Assembly: GCA_041390865.1 (NCBI GenBank)
Contig: JAWKPC010000012.1
Span: forward strand, 1-64,000
Direction of reading: 5' to 3'
DNA length: 64,000 nt
From: JAUIIK01 sp041390865
GTDB lineage: Bacteria > Chloroflexota > Chloroflexia > Thermomicrobiales > CFX8
Shown here: positions 8,749-18,000 of the stretch, piece after piece
How positions within the stretch are numbered: position 1 is the first letter of the stretch
Layout of the letters: every line of letters begins with the position of its first letter
Program-made: the position numbers and the translations under genes
Notes under the pieces: generated by a model
What the model was told of the DNA's origin: nothing
Seen by the model: only the letters and a program-made list of their open reading frames with translations
Database searches by the model: none

Positions 8749-10307
8749 TCAGCCGCCGGTGGCCTCGATCAGGGACGTTCCGGTCATGCTTGCTGGTGGC
8801 GTGATGCCCAGCAAATAGAGGAGTGTCGGCGCGATATCGGCGAGCCTGCCGCCGGGGCGGAGGGTGACCCCCTCGCGATTATCGTTCACCAGGACGCATG
8901 GCACCGGGTTCGTCGTGTGGGCGGTCATCGGGTTGGTCGTTCCAGGGACGAACATCTGCTCGGCGTTGCCGTGGTCGGCAATGATCAGTGCCGCGCCGTG
9001 GGTCGCCCGTATTGCGCCGAGCACCCGCGAGAGCTGGAAATCGACCGTCTCGCAAGCCTGGATCGCCGCGTCCAGGAATCCGGTATGTCCAACCATATCC
9101 GGATTCGCGAAGTTGATCACGACGAAATCGAAGTCGCCGCTCCTGATCGCCTCGACGGCGCCGTCAGCCACTCCATCGGCGCTCATGGCCGGCTGCAGGT
9201 CATAGGTCGCGACCTCGGGCGACTGGACCATCCGGCGCTCCTCACCGGGGAACGGTTCCTCGCGGCCACCATTGATGAAGTAGGTGACGTGGGCGTATTT
9301 CTCCGTCTCGGCGGTATGGAACTGACGAAGGCCGGCTTCGGAGACGACGCTTGCCAGCGGTTCGCGTACCGTCACTGGTTCGAAGGCCGAATCAATGTCC
9401 AGGAAACTCGCGTAGGGCAGTAGTCCGACGAAGGTCAGATTCTCGGGCCGGTCCGAGAAGTCCGCACCGTCGATCTCGGGTCCGTTGAGCGCCTGGGTGA
9501 TCTGTCGTGCCCGGTCGGACCGGAAATCGAAGAAGATGACGCTGTCGTTCTTGCTGATCGTCGTCGCTTTCTCGCCGACGACGAGCGGCTCCATGAACTC
9601 GTCGGTGATCTCTTCGGTGTACTTCTCGACAACCCCGGCCACAGCACTGTTGACATGCTCTCCCTTTCCGTGGACCAGCAGATCGAATGCCCGCCGGGTC
9701 CGCTGCCAGCGGTGGTCCCGGTCCATGGCGTAATAGCGGCCGATGATCGAGGCGACCCGCCCGACACCGAGCTCCGAGGCGTGCTTTTCCACCTGTCGGA
9801 GGTATTCCGCCCCACCGGTCGGCGACGTGTCGCGTCCATCCAGAAATGCATGGATCGCAACATCGCGCAGTTCCTCCCGATGCGCAAGATCGAGCAATGC
9901 CTGGAGGTGATCGATGTGGGAGTGAACCCCGCCGTCGGAAAGGAGTCCGATCAGGTGCAGCGGCCGATTACGCGACTTCGCGTTTCTCACTGCCTTGAGC
10001 AGCGCGTCGTTCTGGAAGAAACTGCCGTCTTCAATCGCGACGTCGATCTGGCGGATGGCCTGGATGACGACGAAACCAGCGCCGATGTTGAGATGTCCCA
10101 CCTCCGAGTTCCCGATCTGTCCGGGACGGAGGCCGACATCGACGCCGCTGGCGATCAGCTCGGTATGAGGGCAGATCGACAGATCTCGTCGAACGTCGGC
10201 GTGCTCGCCAGATCGACGGCATTGCCCGGCGATGGAGGCTCGAGACCCCATCCATCAGAATCCACCAGCACGACGGGACCTGCTACCTGGCGGTTACCGG
10301 TACTCAA
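8749..10307 (-). CDS. gpmI: 2,3-bisphosphoglycerate-independent phosphoglycerate mutase, frameshifted near the 5' end
   Basis: Interconverts 3- and 2-phosphoglycerate, next to eno in function and place. The main frame (to about 10172) has the catalytic Ser in GNSEVGHLNIGAG, FLDGRDTSP, FFDFRSDRARQ, VVINFANPDMVGHTG and ADHGNAEQM. The N-terminal metal-binding segment (PVVLVDSDGWGLEPPSPGNAV...TPTFDEICRS) lies in another frame. The two join at 10171-10172, where one base appears missing before PHTELIASG. The start is probably the TTG at 10307. A GTG at 10319 in a GTGA overlap with the upstream gene would be better placed but needs one more indel. An active enzyme is likely in the organism. Confidence 0.88.
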
Positions 10308-10314
10308 GCGCGGC

Positions 10315-11476
10315 TCACTTTTTCCTTCTAATCGATTGATACGGTGGGGAGAACGCCGCGAGCGACTTCCATCCCTGGCCAGCGCAGCCACTATCCATGC
10401 TTTGAGAGAAATCGAGGAGAGCGCCATCGCGTAGTCCCGGCATGCATGCTCGTAATACTTCGCTAGCTCCTCGGCGGCAAAGAGCCGGACGTCCCGGATC
10501 GGATCGAGGAGCGCCTCATCGAGGACATCAACGAACTATCCAAGATCGCCGGCCCGTTTGACCTGGAGGATGGCTTCGCGAAATGCGATGAACCGGAGTG
10601 AAGCGGGAACGGCCGGATGCCGCCAACCGTCCAGGAAGTGCGGTTGCCCGGTCGTCGCCGGCACGCAACCGGGCCAGCAGCGCCGCCAGCCGGTCGGCAG
10701 GATGCGAGTCGATGTCCAGTCCGGCCAGATGCGCGCCGACGAGCCCGGTCAGCCGGGCCAGCGACACAAATGTCGTGGCGGTTGTGCTCGATCACTGGAC
10801 CGAGATCGTGGACCGCTCGGGTGCGAAGATAGTTGAAGTAGATGCTCGGAATCAGCCAACCAGGCGCGTCGGATTCCCGGACGACACCGAGGATTTCCTG
10901 TTCCAGCGTCCCGAGCGAGCAGCTTTCCAGACGATGCTTCCAGATCGAGCGGGCTGGATGGAGAAGGTCGAGGTGATCGCCCGGGGCGGCATATTCGAGC
11001 CGGTGCATCCGGAACCGCGTTTCGATGAGCGGCATGTCGAAGCTGCGGCCGTTGAACGTCGTCAATCCGTCGAATTCGTTGATGTGCCGGGCGACATATC
11101 CGAGGAGTGCGATCTCCTCGCCGGGATGGCGCATGAAATACTGGCGCACCCTGAACCCGGAAGGCTCGAACCAGCCGAGGCCGATCAGGAATGCATACGT
11201 CCCGGTGCCTCCGGAAAGACCGGTCGTTTCCGTGTCGATGTAGATACGGGCTTCCGCCGGCAGCCGCTCGGCGCGCGCGATCAGCTCGCGGGCCGTTTCG
11301 ATCTCGAATCCCCGGTAGAGTCGATCGAACATGATCGTCGAACCGATCTCGCCGTCGAGGACGACACCGCCCTCAGGCACCGGCCAGTCCGGCTCGGGCG
11401 TCGGCTCGGTCCGGGTTTCGACCTGGGGCCGGGCGATTGCGCGGTAGCGGTCTGCGAAACTGCGGCTGCTCATCAT
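10315..11476 (-). CDS. YprB-like ribonuclease-H-fold exonuclease, several frameshifts
   Basis: The first ~235 residues form a DEDD-type 3'-5' exonuclease domain: IYIDTETTGLSGGTGTYAF (exo I, DxE), LTTFNGRSFDMPLIETRF (exo II) and HNRHDI (exo III region). This matches the YprB family of RNase H-like proteins. After HNRHDI an extra T in an ATTT run (near 10770) changes frame; the family continues as VSLARLTGLVGAHLAGLD. Further frame changes occur near 10636 and in 10540-10420, where FIAFREAILQVKRAGD and RLFAAEELAKYYEHACRDYA appear in other frames, like the C-terminal helical repeats of the family. The stop is probably the TGA at 10315-10317 just before gpmI. The real substrate is not known. Confidence 0.75.
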
Positions 11477-11571
11477 GCCTCGATTGTACGGCCACTGCCG
11501 GATGTTGACACCATTGGCGAGGCCTCCCTAGAATCGCCGAACTATTGTGCATGCTAAGGAAAGCGAAAAAG

Positions 11572-12654
11572 ATGGCGTACAAGATCACGTTGATTCCCGG
11601 GGACGGCATCGGCCCGGAGGTTTCCGAGGCGACCCGCCGCGTGCTTGATGCGACCGGCATCGACTTCGACTGGGACGTTCAGATCGCGGGATTGACGGCG
11701 TACGAGGAGAAGGGTGACCTGCTCCCTGACGAGGTCCTCGATTCGATCCGGGCGAACAAGGTTGCGATCAAGGGGCCACTGACTACCCCGGTTGGGTCCG
11801 GTTTCCGGAGCATCAACGTCGCGCTGCGGCAGGAGCTTGATCTCTACGCCAATCTCCGGCCGTCGAAGACGTTCAAGGGCGTCCGTTCCGTTTTCGACCA
11901 CGTCGACCTCGTCATCGTCCGCGAGAACATGGAAGACCTCTACGCCGGAATCGAGTTCGACACGGGCACCGACGAAGCGCACGACATTATCAACAAGATC
12001 AACGAGTACGCCGACCGGCCGGTCTCCGACACCGCCGCGATCTCGATCAAGTCGATCACGCCCGAGAACTCCGAGCGCATTGTCCGGTTTGCGTTCGAGT
12101 ATGCCAGGCAGAACGACCGCAAGCTGGTGACGGCGGTCCACAAGGCCAACATCATGAAGTTCAGCGACGGCCTATTTCTGCACGTCGCTCAGGAGGTTGC
12201 TAAAGATTACCCGGACATCGAGTTCAACGACCGCATCATCGATAACATGTGCATGCAGCTGATGCAGCGCCCTGAAGACTACGACGTGCTGGTGATGCCG
12301 AATCTGTACGGCGACGTCGTGAGTGATCTGACGTCCGGGATGATCGGCGGGCTCGGTGTCGCTCCCGGGGCGAACATCGGCGCGGAGGAGGCCGTCTTCG
12401 AGGCGATCCACGGCAGCGCGCCTTCACACGCCGGCAAGAACGAGGCGAATCCGACAGCGATGATTCTCACCGGCGTCATGATGCTCCGTCATCTCGGGGA
12501 GCAGGAAGCCGCCAGGAAGGTCGAGGACGCCGTTGCTGCCGTCATCGCCGAGGGGGAGCAGATCACCTACGATCTGCGCCAGGACCGCGACCCGTCCAAG
12601 GCGGCCGGCACCTCGGGCATGGCCGACGCGATCATCGCTCGCGTCCAGGCATAG
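11572..12654 (+). CDS. icd: NAD(P)-dependent isocitrate dehydrogenase
   Basis: A 360-residue isocitrate/isopropylmalate dehydrogenase family enzyme, beginning MAYKITLIPGDGIGPEVSEA. The stretch IKGPLTTPVGSGFRSINVALRQELDLYANLRP, with the Ser and paired Arg residues, is typical of isocitrate rather than isopropylmalate dehydrogenase; further marks are VIVRENMEDLYAGIE, TAVHKANIMK and MPNLYGDVVSDLTSGMIGGLG. It would make 2-oxoglutarate in the TCA cycle. The start is the ATG at 11572 with AAGGAAAG upstream. It is followed by a terminator and a tRNA gene. Cofactor choice cannot be settled by eye. Confidence 0.88.
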   Translation: MAYKITLIPGDGIGPEVSEATRRVLDATGIDFDWDVQIAGLTAYEEKGDLLPDEVLDSIRANKVAIKGPLTTPVGSGFRSINVALRQELDLYANLRPSKTFKGVRSVFDHVDLVIVRENMEDLYAGIEFDTGTDEAHDIINKINEYADRPVSDTAAISIKSITPENSERIVRFAFEYARQNDRKLVTAVHKANIMKFSDGLFLHVAQEVAKDYPDIEFNDRIIDNMCMQLMQRPEDYDVLVMPNLYGDVVSDLTSGMIGGLGVAPGANIGAEEAVFEAIHGSAPSHAGKNEANPTAMILTGVMMLRHLGEQEAARKVEDAVAAVIAEGEQITYDLRQDRDPSKAAGTSGMADAIIARVQA

Positions 12655-12680
12655 TCGCTCGATTCAATGCAGGTGGTTGT

Positions 12681-12715
12681 CAGGCGGCTTCTAGAGCCGC
12701 CTGATTTCATTCTTG
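12681..12715 (+). terminator. Intrinsic terminator after icd
   Basis: Perfect 9-bp stem CAGGCGGCT / AGCCGCCTG with a 5-base loop (12681-12703), then ATTTCATTCTT, 30 bases after the icd stop. Confidence 0.8.
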
Positions 12716-12819
12716 CTGCGAGCTCCGGTCAGTGGCGTTCGACGTGAGTACGAAGAAGCTTCATCGTTTGCGGGAATGGGCCCCGAATTCCCGACCGCTG
12801 CTATACTTTTCATCATCAT

Positions 12820-12891
12820 GCCGGCGTAGCTCAACGGCAGAGCAGCTGTTTTGTAAACAGCAGGTTATGGGTTCGAATCCCTTCGCCGGCT
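12820..12891 (+). tRNA. tRNA-Thr (anticodon TGT)
   Basis: Full cloverleaf: acceptor GCCGGCG / CGCCGGC, D-arm AGCTCAACGGCAGAGC, anticodon arm GCTGT-TTTGTAA-ACAGC with anticodon TGT, T-arm ATGGGTTCGAATCCCTT. The discriminator is T and no CCA is encoded. A TATACT box lies at 12802-12807. The gene marks the left edge of the accessory region, a common integration site. Confidence 0.97.
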
Positions 12892-13187
12892 CCCGAGTTT
12901 TCCTGTGTACATCAGCAAATCCGCCTCACTAGAATTGACGAATCGCTTGAGTGCTTCGATCTGGTCACAATCTGGTCAGGCGAGCCGATGTGGCTCGCTA
13001 TCCACTTTCCCATGGAAATCTGTATCAAGCACGCCTGCAGACCTTCGAGTTGAATACGGATGAGCCGGCAGATGCGGGCGTCGTGGCGCGATCTACCAAA
13101 GCAGTCATGGCCGAGCTGGGTTCGAACTGCTCCGGCAACGGGTCTTGTACGCTCCCGCCACCTGAGCCTTAATCATTCTTAAGTGGC
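12892..13187. other. Spacer between tRNA-Thr and transposase remnant
   Basis: No gene recognised. The stretch GCTGGGTTCGAACTGCTCCGGC near 13118-13140 shares GGGTTCGAA and CCGGC with the 3' end of tRNA-Thr and could be a decayed attachment site, but the match is too poor to claim. Confidence 0.4.
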
Positions 13188-13397
13188 GTGACCCGCGTAC
13201 CGCTCAACGCATTGGGCTTCACGGGAGCCATTGCCCGCAAGGGGCTGCCGGCTCCGCTGCGGGTGGGGATGCGCTGGGTGGTCGAACGCACGCAGTCGTG
13301 GATGAACGGCTACGGCAAACGGCGCCGCTGCACCGAGACAACCAAAGCGGTCGTGGACTTCTATCTGTTCCTGGCGTCGGCGTCGGCAACGCCCTGA
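13188..13397 (+). pseudogene. IS5-type transposase, C-terminal remnant
   Basis: About 69 residues resembling the C-terminus of IS5/IS4-type DDE transposases. GFTGAIARKGLPAPLRVGMRWVVERTQSW contains the VERT motif carrying the catalytic Glu, and KRRRCTETTKAVVDFYLFLASA matches the family tail. The N-terminal two thirds, with both Asp residues, is missing and I see no clear terminal inverted repeats. It is a dead fragment showing that a mobile element was once present beside tRNA-Thr. Confidence 0.75.
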
Positions 13398-13476
13398 ACT
13401 AGTCAACTGGAGAAGTCTTGCCAACCATTCAATTCACCCGAACTGAAAGCGCCGCGTTATGGCCGGGCGTGCACGG

Positions 13477-14704
13477 TCATTGGCGAAGCATGGGACGAAC
13501 AATTGAATCGCGGATCTCGAGCCAATCCCGCGCTAATTCACGTTCATTCGACTTGATCCGATACCCCGCCGGTAATTCCGGGTGGCGGGTATAGAAGATC
13601 ATATTGGTGAGCATGTTCTCGTCTCGCTGGCCTGCTTGTATAGCAATCCGGACGGCGTCCCGCCAGAGACCAGCGCGCAGCGCGTCCAGTACCGCCCGGG
13701 ATGACGACGCGACGCGGCCCCCGGATGTACCTCTCCTGCTAAATGCGGCCGCGTCCCCGATGCGGATCACTGCGAAGTAATGCCGTTGGCGTCCGGCCAG
13801 CGAAATGTGCCCACTGGCGTCCGTTGTCAACGTCTTACGCGCGACCCGGTTGCCGACGCTGCCGCCAATGACCTGCAGACCGCCAGCCGATCGCGCGGTA
13901 ACGATGTCGCAGTGGTGGCGCGATGACCTGGACCGTCGATGTTGTCATAGGTTGCGCCACTGTCGGCTCTCGCCGTGCAGACCAGGTCTCCAATCTCCGG
14001 CGCGACCTCGCTCACCCGATACGCCCAGAATGGATTGCCGCGGTCGATCGCAGGCGATTGCGTTTCGCCGCCGCAATGTATTGCTGATGGGCGCTGGAAT
14101 AGCGGAACGTGCCTTCGGCACCAGCCGTTCTCATCAACCAGGAGATGAAGACGGCGCCCAGGATGTCCGCTGCCAGCCGGAATCCTGGAGCTTGGCGGCA
14201 GGAATCCGGCGTCCGACCCCGACGCGGTAGTACTCCTGAAGCACCGGCGTCATATCGGGACTGGTTTCCGTCTTCCCCAACCCAGCGGCGACGCTCTCTC
14301 TGCGCTAGGCGGACGGCTTCTCGCCGGACGGCTTGCGGATCGACCACTTCCGCAATGCTAACTTCAGGCTCAAAGTCCAGCACGTCTTCTTGCTCATCTT
14401 CGATCGGAGTTACGATGGCATCGAGATCGAACTGGTAACAGCAATTTGTCCGGCAATAAACGGCCGGATCGTCGGCGATCTTTAGCAGCGCCTCATCCTC
14501 GAGGTGAATTGGCGTCGGCCAGCTCCGAATGACCTTGAGCGTAGATACCATCGCCTCACCATGCAGCCGTTGCTCGGCCGAGAGCGACGTCACGACCACG
14601 GCGCTGACGAGGCGACCAGGTAGGCGGTGGCCAGCGATCCTCCCAGTGCGCGCTCGAGGATGAGCGTGCCGGGCGCTGAAGTCGCTTAGCCGATCTCCGG
14701 GCAT
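13477..14704 (-). CDS. DUF2272 (NlpC/P60-like) protein with shared C-terminal domain, frameshifted
   Basis: Read across frames, one protein emerges. The N-terminal part (MPGDRLSDFSARH...; an alternative start is MVSTLKVIRSWP at 14551) has no recognised domain. Then comes a DUF2272 core split over frames: PDMTPVLQEYYRVGVG, FISWLMRTAGAEGTFRYSSAHQQYIAAAKRNRL, NPFWAYRVSEVAPEIGDLVC, HHCDIVTARSAGGLQVIGGSVGN and YFAVIRIGD. DUF2272 belongs to the papain/NlpC-P60-like hydrolases, suggesting peptidoglycan or amide cleavage. The last ~65 residues (ALRAGLWRDAVRIAIQAGQRDEN, NMIFYTRHPELPAGY, RDSIVRPMLRQ) are closely similar to the end of the phospholipase D protein encoded upstream. Frame changes fall near 14260, 14180, 14020 and 13870. 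Likely the last gene of the array. Confidence 0.65.
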
Positions 14705-14761
14705 TGCAAGCACCTCGATACCATCGTCACATCAGCGCGCCGCTCGAACCTTCTTCAGAGG

Positions 14762-14986
14762 TCAGGTGTCGAACAGGTGCGCCGGTGAGGCGCTCGTGCT
14801 CCTGGGATACGCGGCAAGCTCGAACGCGAGCTCAAGCATCCCGTCCGGCCCTTCCGCGTAATTGTCACTGCTAATGGCTTCATCGACGGCATCGAGAATC
14901 CAGTTCGCTGAATCGGGTACAAGCCCGGCCATCCAGCCAGTCTCCCGGTCTTCGTTCAAGACCTCTGTAGAAACGGTCCCGCTCAT
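14762..14986 (-). CDS. Small hypothetical protein of the array
   Basis: A 74-residue acidic protein starting MSGTVSTEVLNEDRETGW and ending PAHLFDT. The ATG at 14986 has GGGAGAGCAATC upstream. The middle (MAGLVPDSANWILDAVDEAISSD) may form an amphipathic helix. I do not recognise a family. It lies between the subtilisin-phospholipase D gene and the DUF2272 gene on the same strand. Confidence 0.55.
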   Translation of the reverse strand: MSGTVSTEVLNEDRETGWMAGLVPDSANWILDAVDEAISSDNYAEGPDGMLELAFELAAYPRSTSASPAHLFDT

Positions 14987-15090
14987 GATTGCTCTCCCGT
15001 TCTGAATCGACAACCGTTTCCGAACACATTGCCGGTGAAGAGCGAACGGTTATCGTCTTTATCGGCACTCATCATTTCCGAACTCCGGAA

Positions 15091-18000
15091 CTAGCTGAGC
15101 GACTGGCGCAATGCTGGTCGAACGATGGTGTCGCGAACCTGCAGCCATTCGCGCGCATACTCGCGCTCGTGAGTTTTGATCTGATAGCCGGGCGGGAGCT
15201 CGGGATGCCGGGCGTAGAAGATCATATTGGATAACTGGTTCTCGTTGCGTTCACCGCCTCTGATCGCGAGACGGACGGCCTCCGCCCAGCAACGCTCGCG
15301 CAATGCGGCGAGAATGGACCGGCTACCGGACGACGGTGTGGGAGGTGGCGTGCCAGAACAGCGCCCATCTGGATCGGAGATGCGATTGAATGTTCCCTGG
15401 CTCGCTCGCGAGGGCGAGGAAGCGGGAGTAACGTGGCGCCGGACGCGACTCCTTCCAGTGCGCGCTTGCCGTTCCCATTCCGCCACGGCTGCCACCGGAT
15501 CCGCGATGCGAGGATCGCTCGGGCTCATTCCCAGATGTTCGCCCCAGAGATTTCGCCGCAGATCCCGCGCGAATCGACAGACCCCGCCGACTACTTCCGC
15601 GTCCACGACGGCAATCGAGATTTCAGTGTCATAGGTCATGCTCCTGCGATTGATGTTCGAGGTCCCGATGACCGCATAGACATCGTCGACGATCATCAAT
15701 TTCGAGTGGACGTAGATCGGATTGCCGCTCGTTGGCTGAACGGGGTGAAAGACGTGTACCTTGCCAGGCGCGACCCGACGCAGCCGGTCGATAAATTGAC
15801 GCTGGTGAAAGTTGAACGCGGATTTGGGAAAGCCGTCGGTGCGCGGTGGCACCAGGATGACCAACTTGCGAATGCGCGACAACGCGCGAGCCAACGCCCG
15901 TGAAAGCTCGTCTGAGACAAGGTACTGTTCCTCGATATAGATGTACTCGCGGGCACGGGAGATTGCCTTCAGGTAACCAGCGAGACAGGTCCCCTCTCCC
16001 CGAGGTGCAAAACTCGGATACTGGCCGGATACGCAGGCATAGGTTCGGAGAACTTGGACATGGTGCGTTCCCGGTGAACGAGCAACCCGGGGAAGGCTGG
16101 AGGTGATGCGGCGTGGCGCGAGCGTTGGTCTCGGGATCAGCGTCGGCATCGTCCGGTCGTTCCAGCGATCGCGAAAGTTACGCTCGATGTCGAGAGCCGC
16201 CGGCCCCCGAATCCGAGAGTGGACGTCGTGCCAGCCATCCCAGGATTCCTTACGCCTACCGGCAGGGCTATCATGGCGACGCGAGTCCCAGCGGTCTGCG
16301 GCCAGATCGATGCCGCCACAGTAGGCGATCGCCTCTCCTGCGACCTGAACGATCGCGGACTTCTGATGGTGTGATCCAGCGAATGGGGTGCGCGCGTCCA
16401 GAACGGCTGTTCCCCCGGCCCGGTTCAAAAATGCGGCGCTTTCACGGTTCTGAACCAGGTTTGCGTTCAAACCTCCACTCCCGCCGCTCCCACCGCCAAC
16501 CGGCGGCGGCCGCCAGAGCAACGTGCGCGATGTCACGCCGCGGCGAATGGCGCTGGTCCAGACCTGCTGGACGCGGCTGGCTGGCCGCCGGGCGATCATC
16601 TCGAGTTTCCGGTCCATTCTCCACGCGGTAAAGTGGATGAAGTCACCCTGTCTGGTCCGGTTCACATCATCATGCAGCGCGCGCATCATCTCTTCGCCAT
16701 CGATGAGCGGTACAACGCGATTCTGACTGGTCGAGACGGCGAGGGAGCGGGGATGCCCACCGCGCGCGCGGACTATCTCCGATTGCGTCAGGAACCAGTG
16801 CGAGGGGCTGGTGTTAAAGGCGCGTCGCTGCTCGGCAACCTCGAACACGGACGCCGTGTCAGGTAAGGCCACCACCGCCGTCGCGCCATTGCCGTTTCCT
16901 CGCTCGTAATCAAGCTCGGCGACCTGCTCCTCGAATTCAGCCCAGGACACCGCTGGTTCCGCGATCGAAAGTACTCCGGGCGCTGGCTGCCAGCTCGTGG
17001 CCTCACCAGCATCGTCGCTGGATTCACCATATGAGTCAGCCTCCGGAGCGTCTTCGTAGATGTGTCCATGCCGCTTAGGTTCCATGATCTCCTCCTGTCC
17101 GGCCGCTCCGAGGCAGGCGCCGGGTGCTGCTGCGACAAGCTGGGGTTGCCGCGCTTCGATTGCGCCGCCGGTCGTTTCGGATGCCCCGGCTGCTGGCCTT
17201 ACGGCCTCGACAGCGCGCCGGGTGTTGAGATAGCCGCGCCCGAGACCTCGCTTGGTTTCGGCATCCCGAGCCTCCGCCGGATCAGCCGCTCGGAGGAGGT
17301 GGCGGCGCAACTCCTGGATGGGCAAGGGCCGCTTCGCCGCCTCGAACATCAAGGCAACCGTCCCGGTCACATGCGGCGTCGCCATGCTTGTGCCCGACTT
17401 CCGTACGAGCCGGGGCGTCGTATGAAATGGATCGCGATGAGCGGAGCGAGTCGACAGAATTCCAACACCTGGCGCCACCAGGTCCGGTTTGTTGCGTCCC
17501 TCCCGCGTTGGTCCAACGCTGCTGAAGGTTGCAAGTTCGCGATTCCGGCTCGAAGGATCAAAAGCGCCTACGGCGATTGTCCGGTATCCATTGCAGATCG
17601 TCCCGGTTGTTGAAAGCGGGTCGGCGTCGTCCGGGTGGAAACGGGACTGGCTATTGCGAAGCGTCGAATCTCGTTCGAGCCAGAGATGAACCCGGCCATC
17701 GACAATGTCCCGGCCATCGAGCGCGACTTCCCATATCCCGGCTGGCGCTCCCGGCTGGAGAAAAATGTTGATGTGATGATCTCCTGTGTTTGGTTCGTAG
17801 GCGCGATGGTAGATTCGCCCGACCGTCCGCCCGTCGATCACCACCGCCGCGCGTTCGTTGAGTTTGACCCGCTCGCGATAGGTTTCATCCGGCGAGATGA
17901 GCGTGACATCGAGAGTGTCATGGCTCGAATACCACGCCTCCAGCTCATTCGGCGTCTGGTCGGCTTCTGAAGTTTCCCACCCGAAGCGCTGCCGTTCGCC

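Noticed and set aside
13118..13140. Second tRNA-like or att site (GGGTTCGAA ... CCGGC)
   Set aside because: No cloverleaf, and the match to the tRNA-Thr 3' end is too short and gapped.
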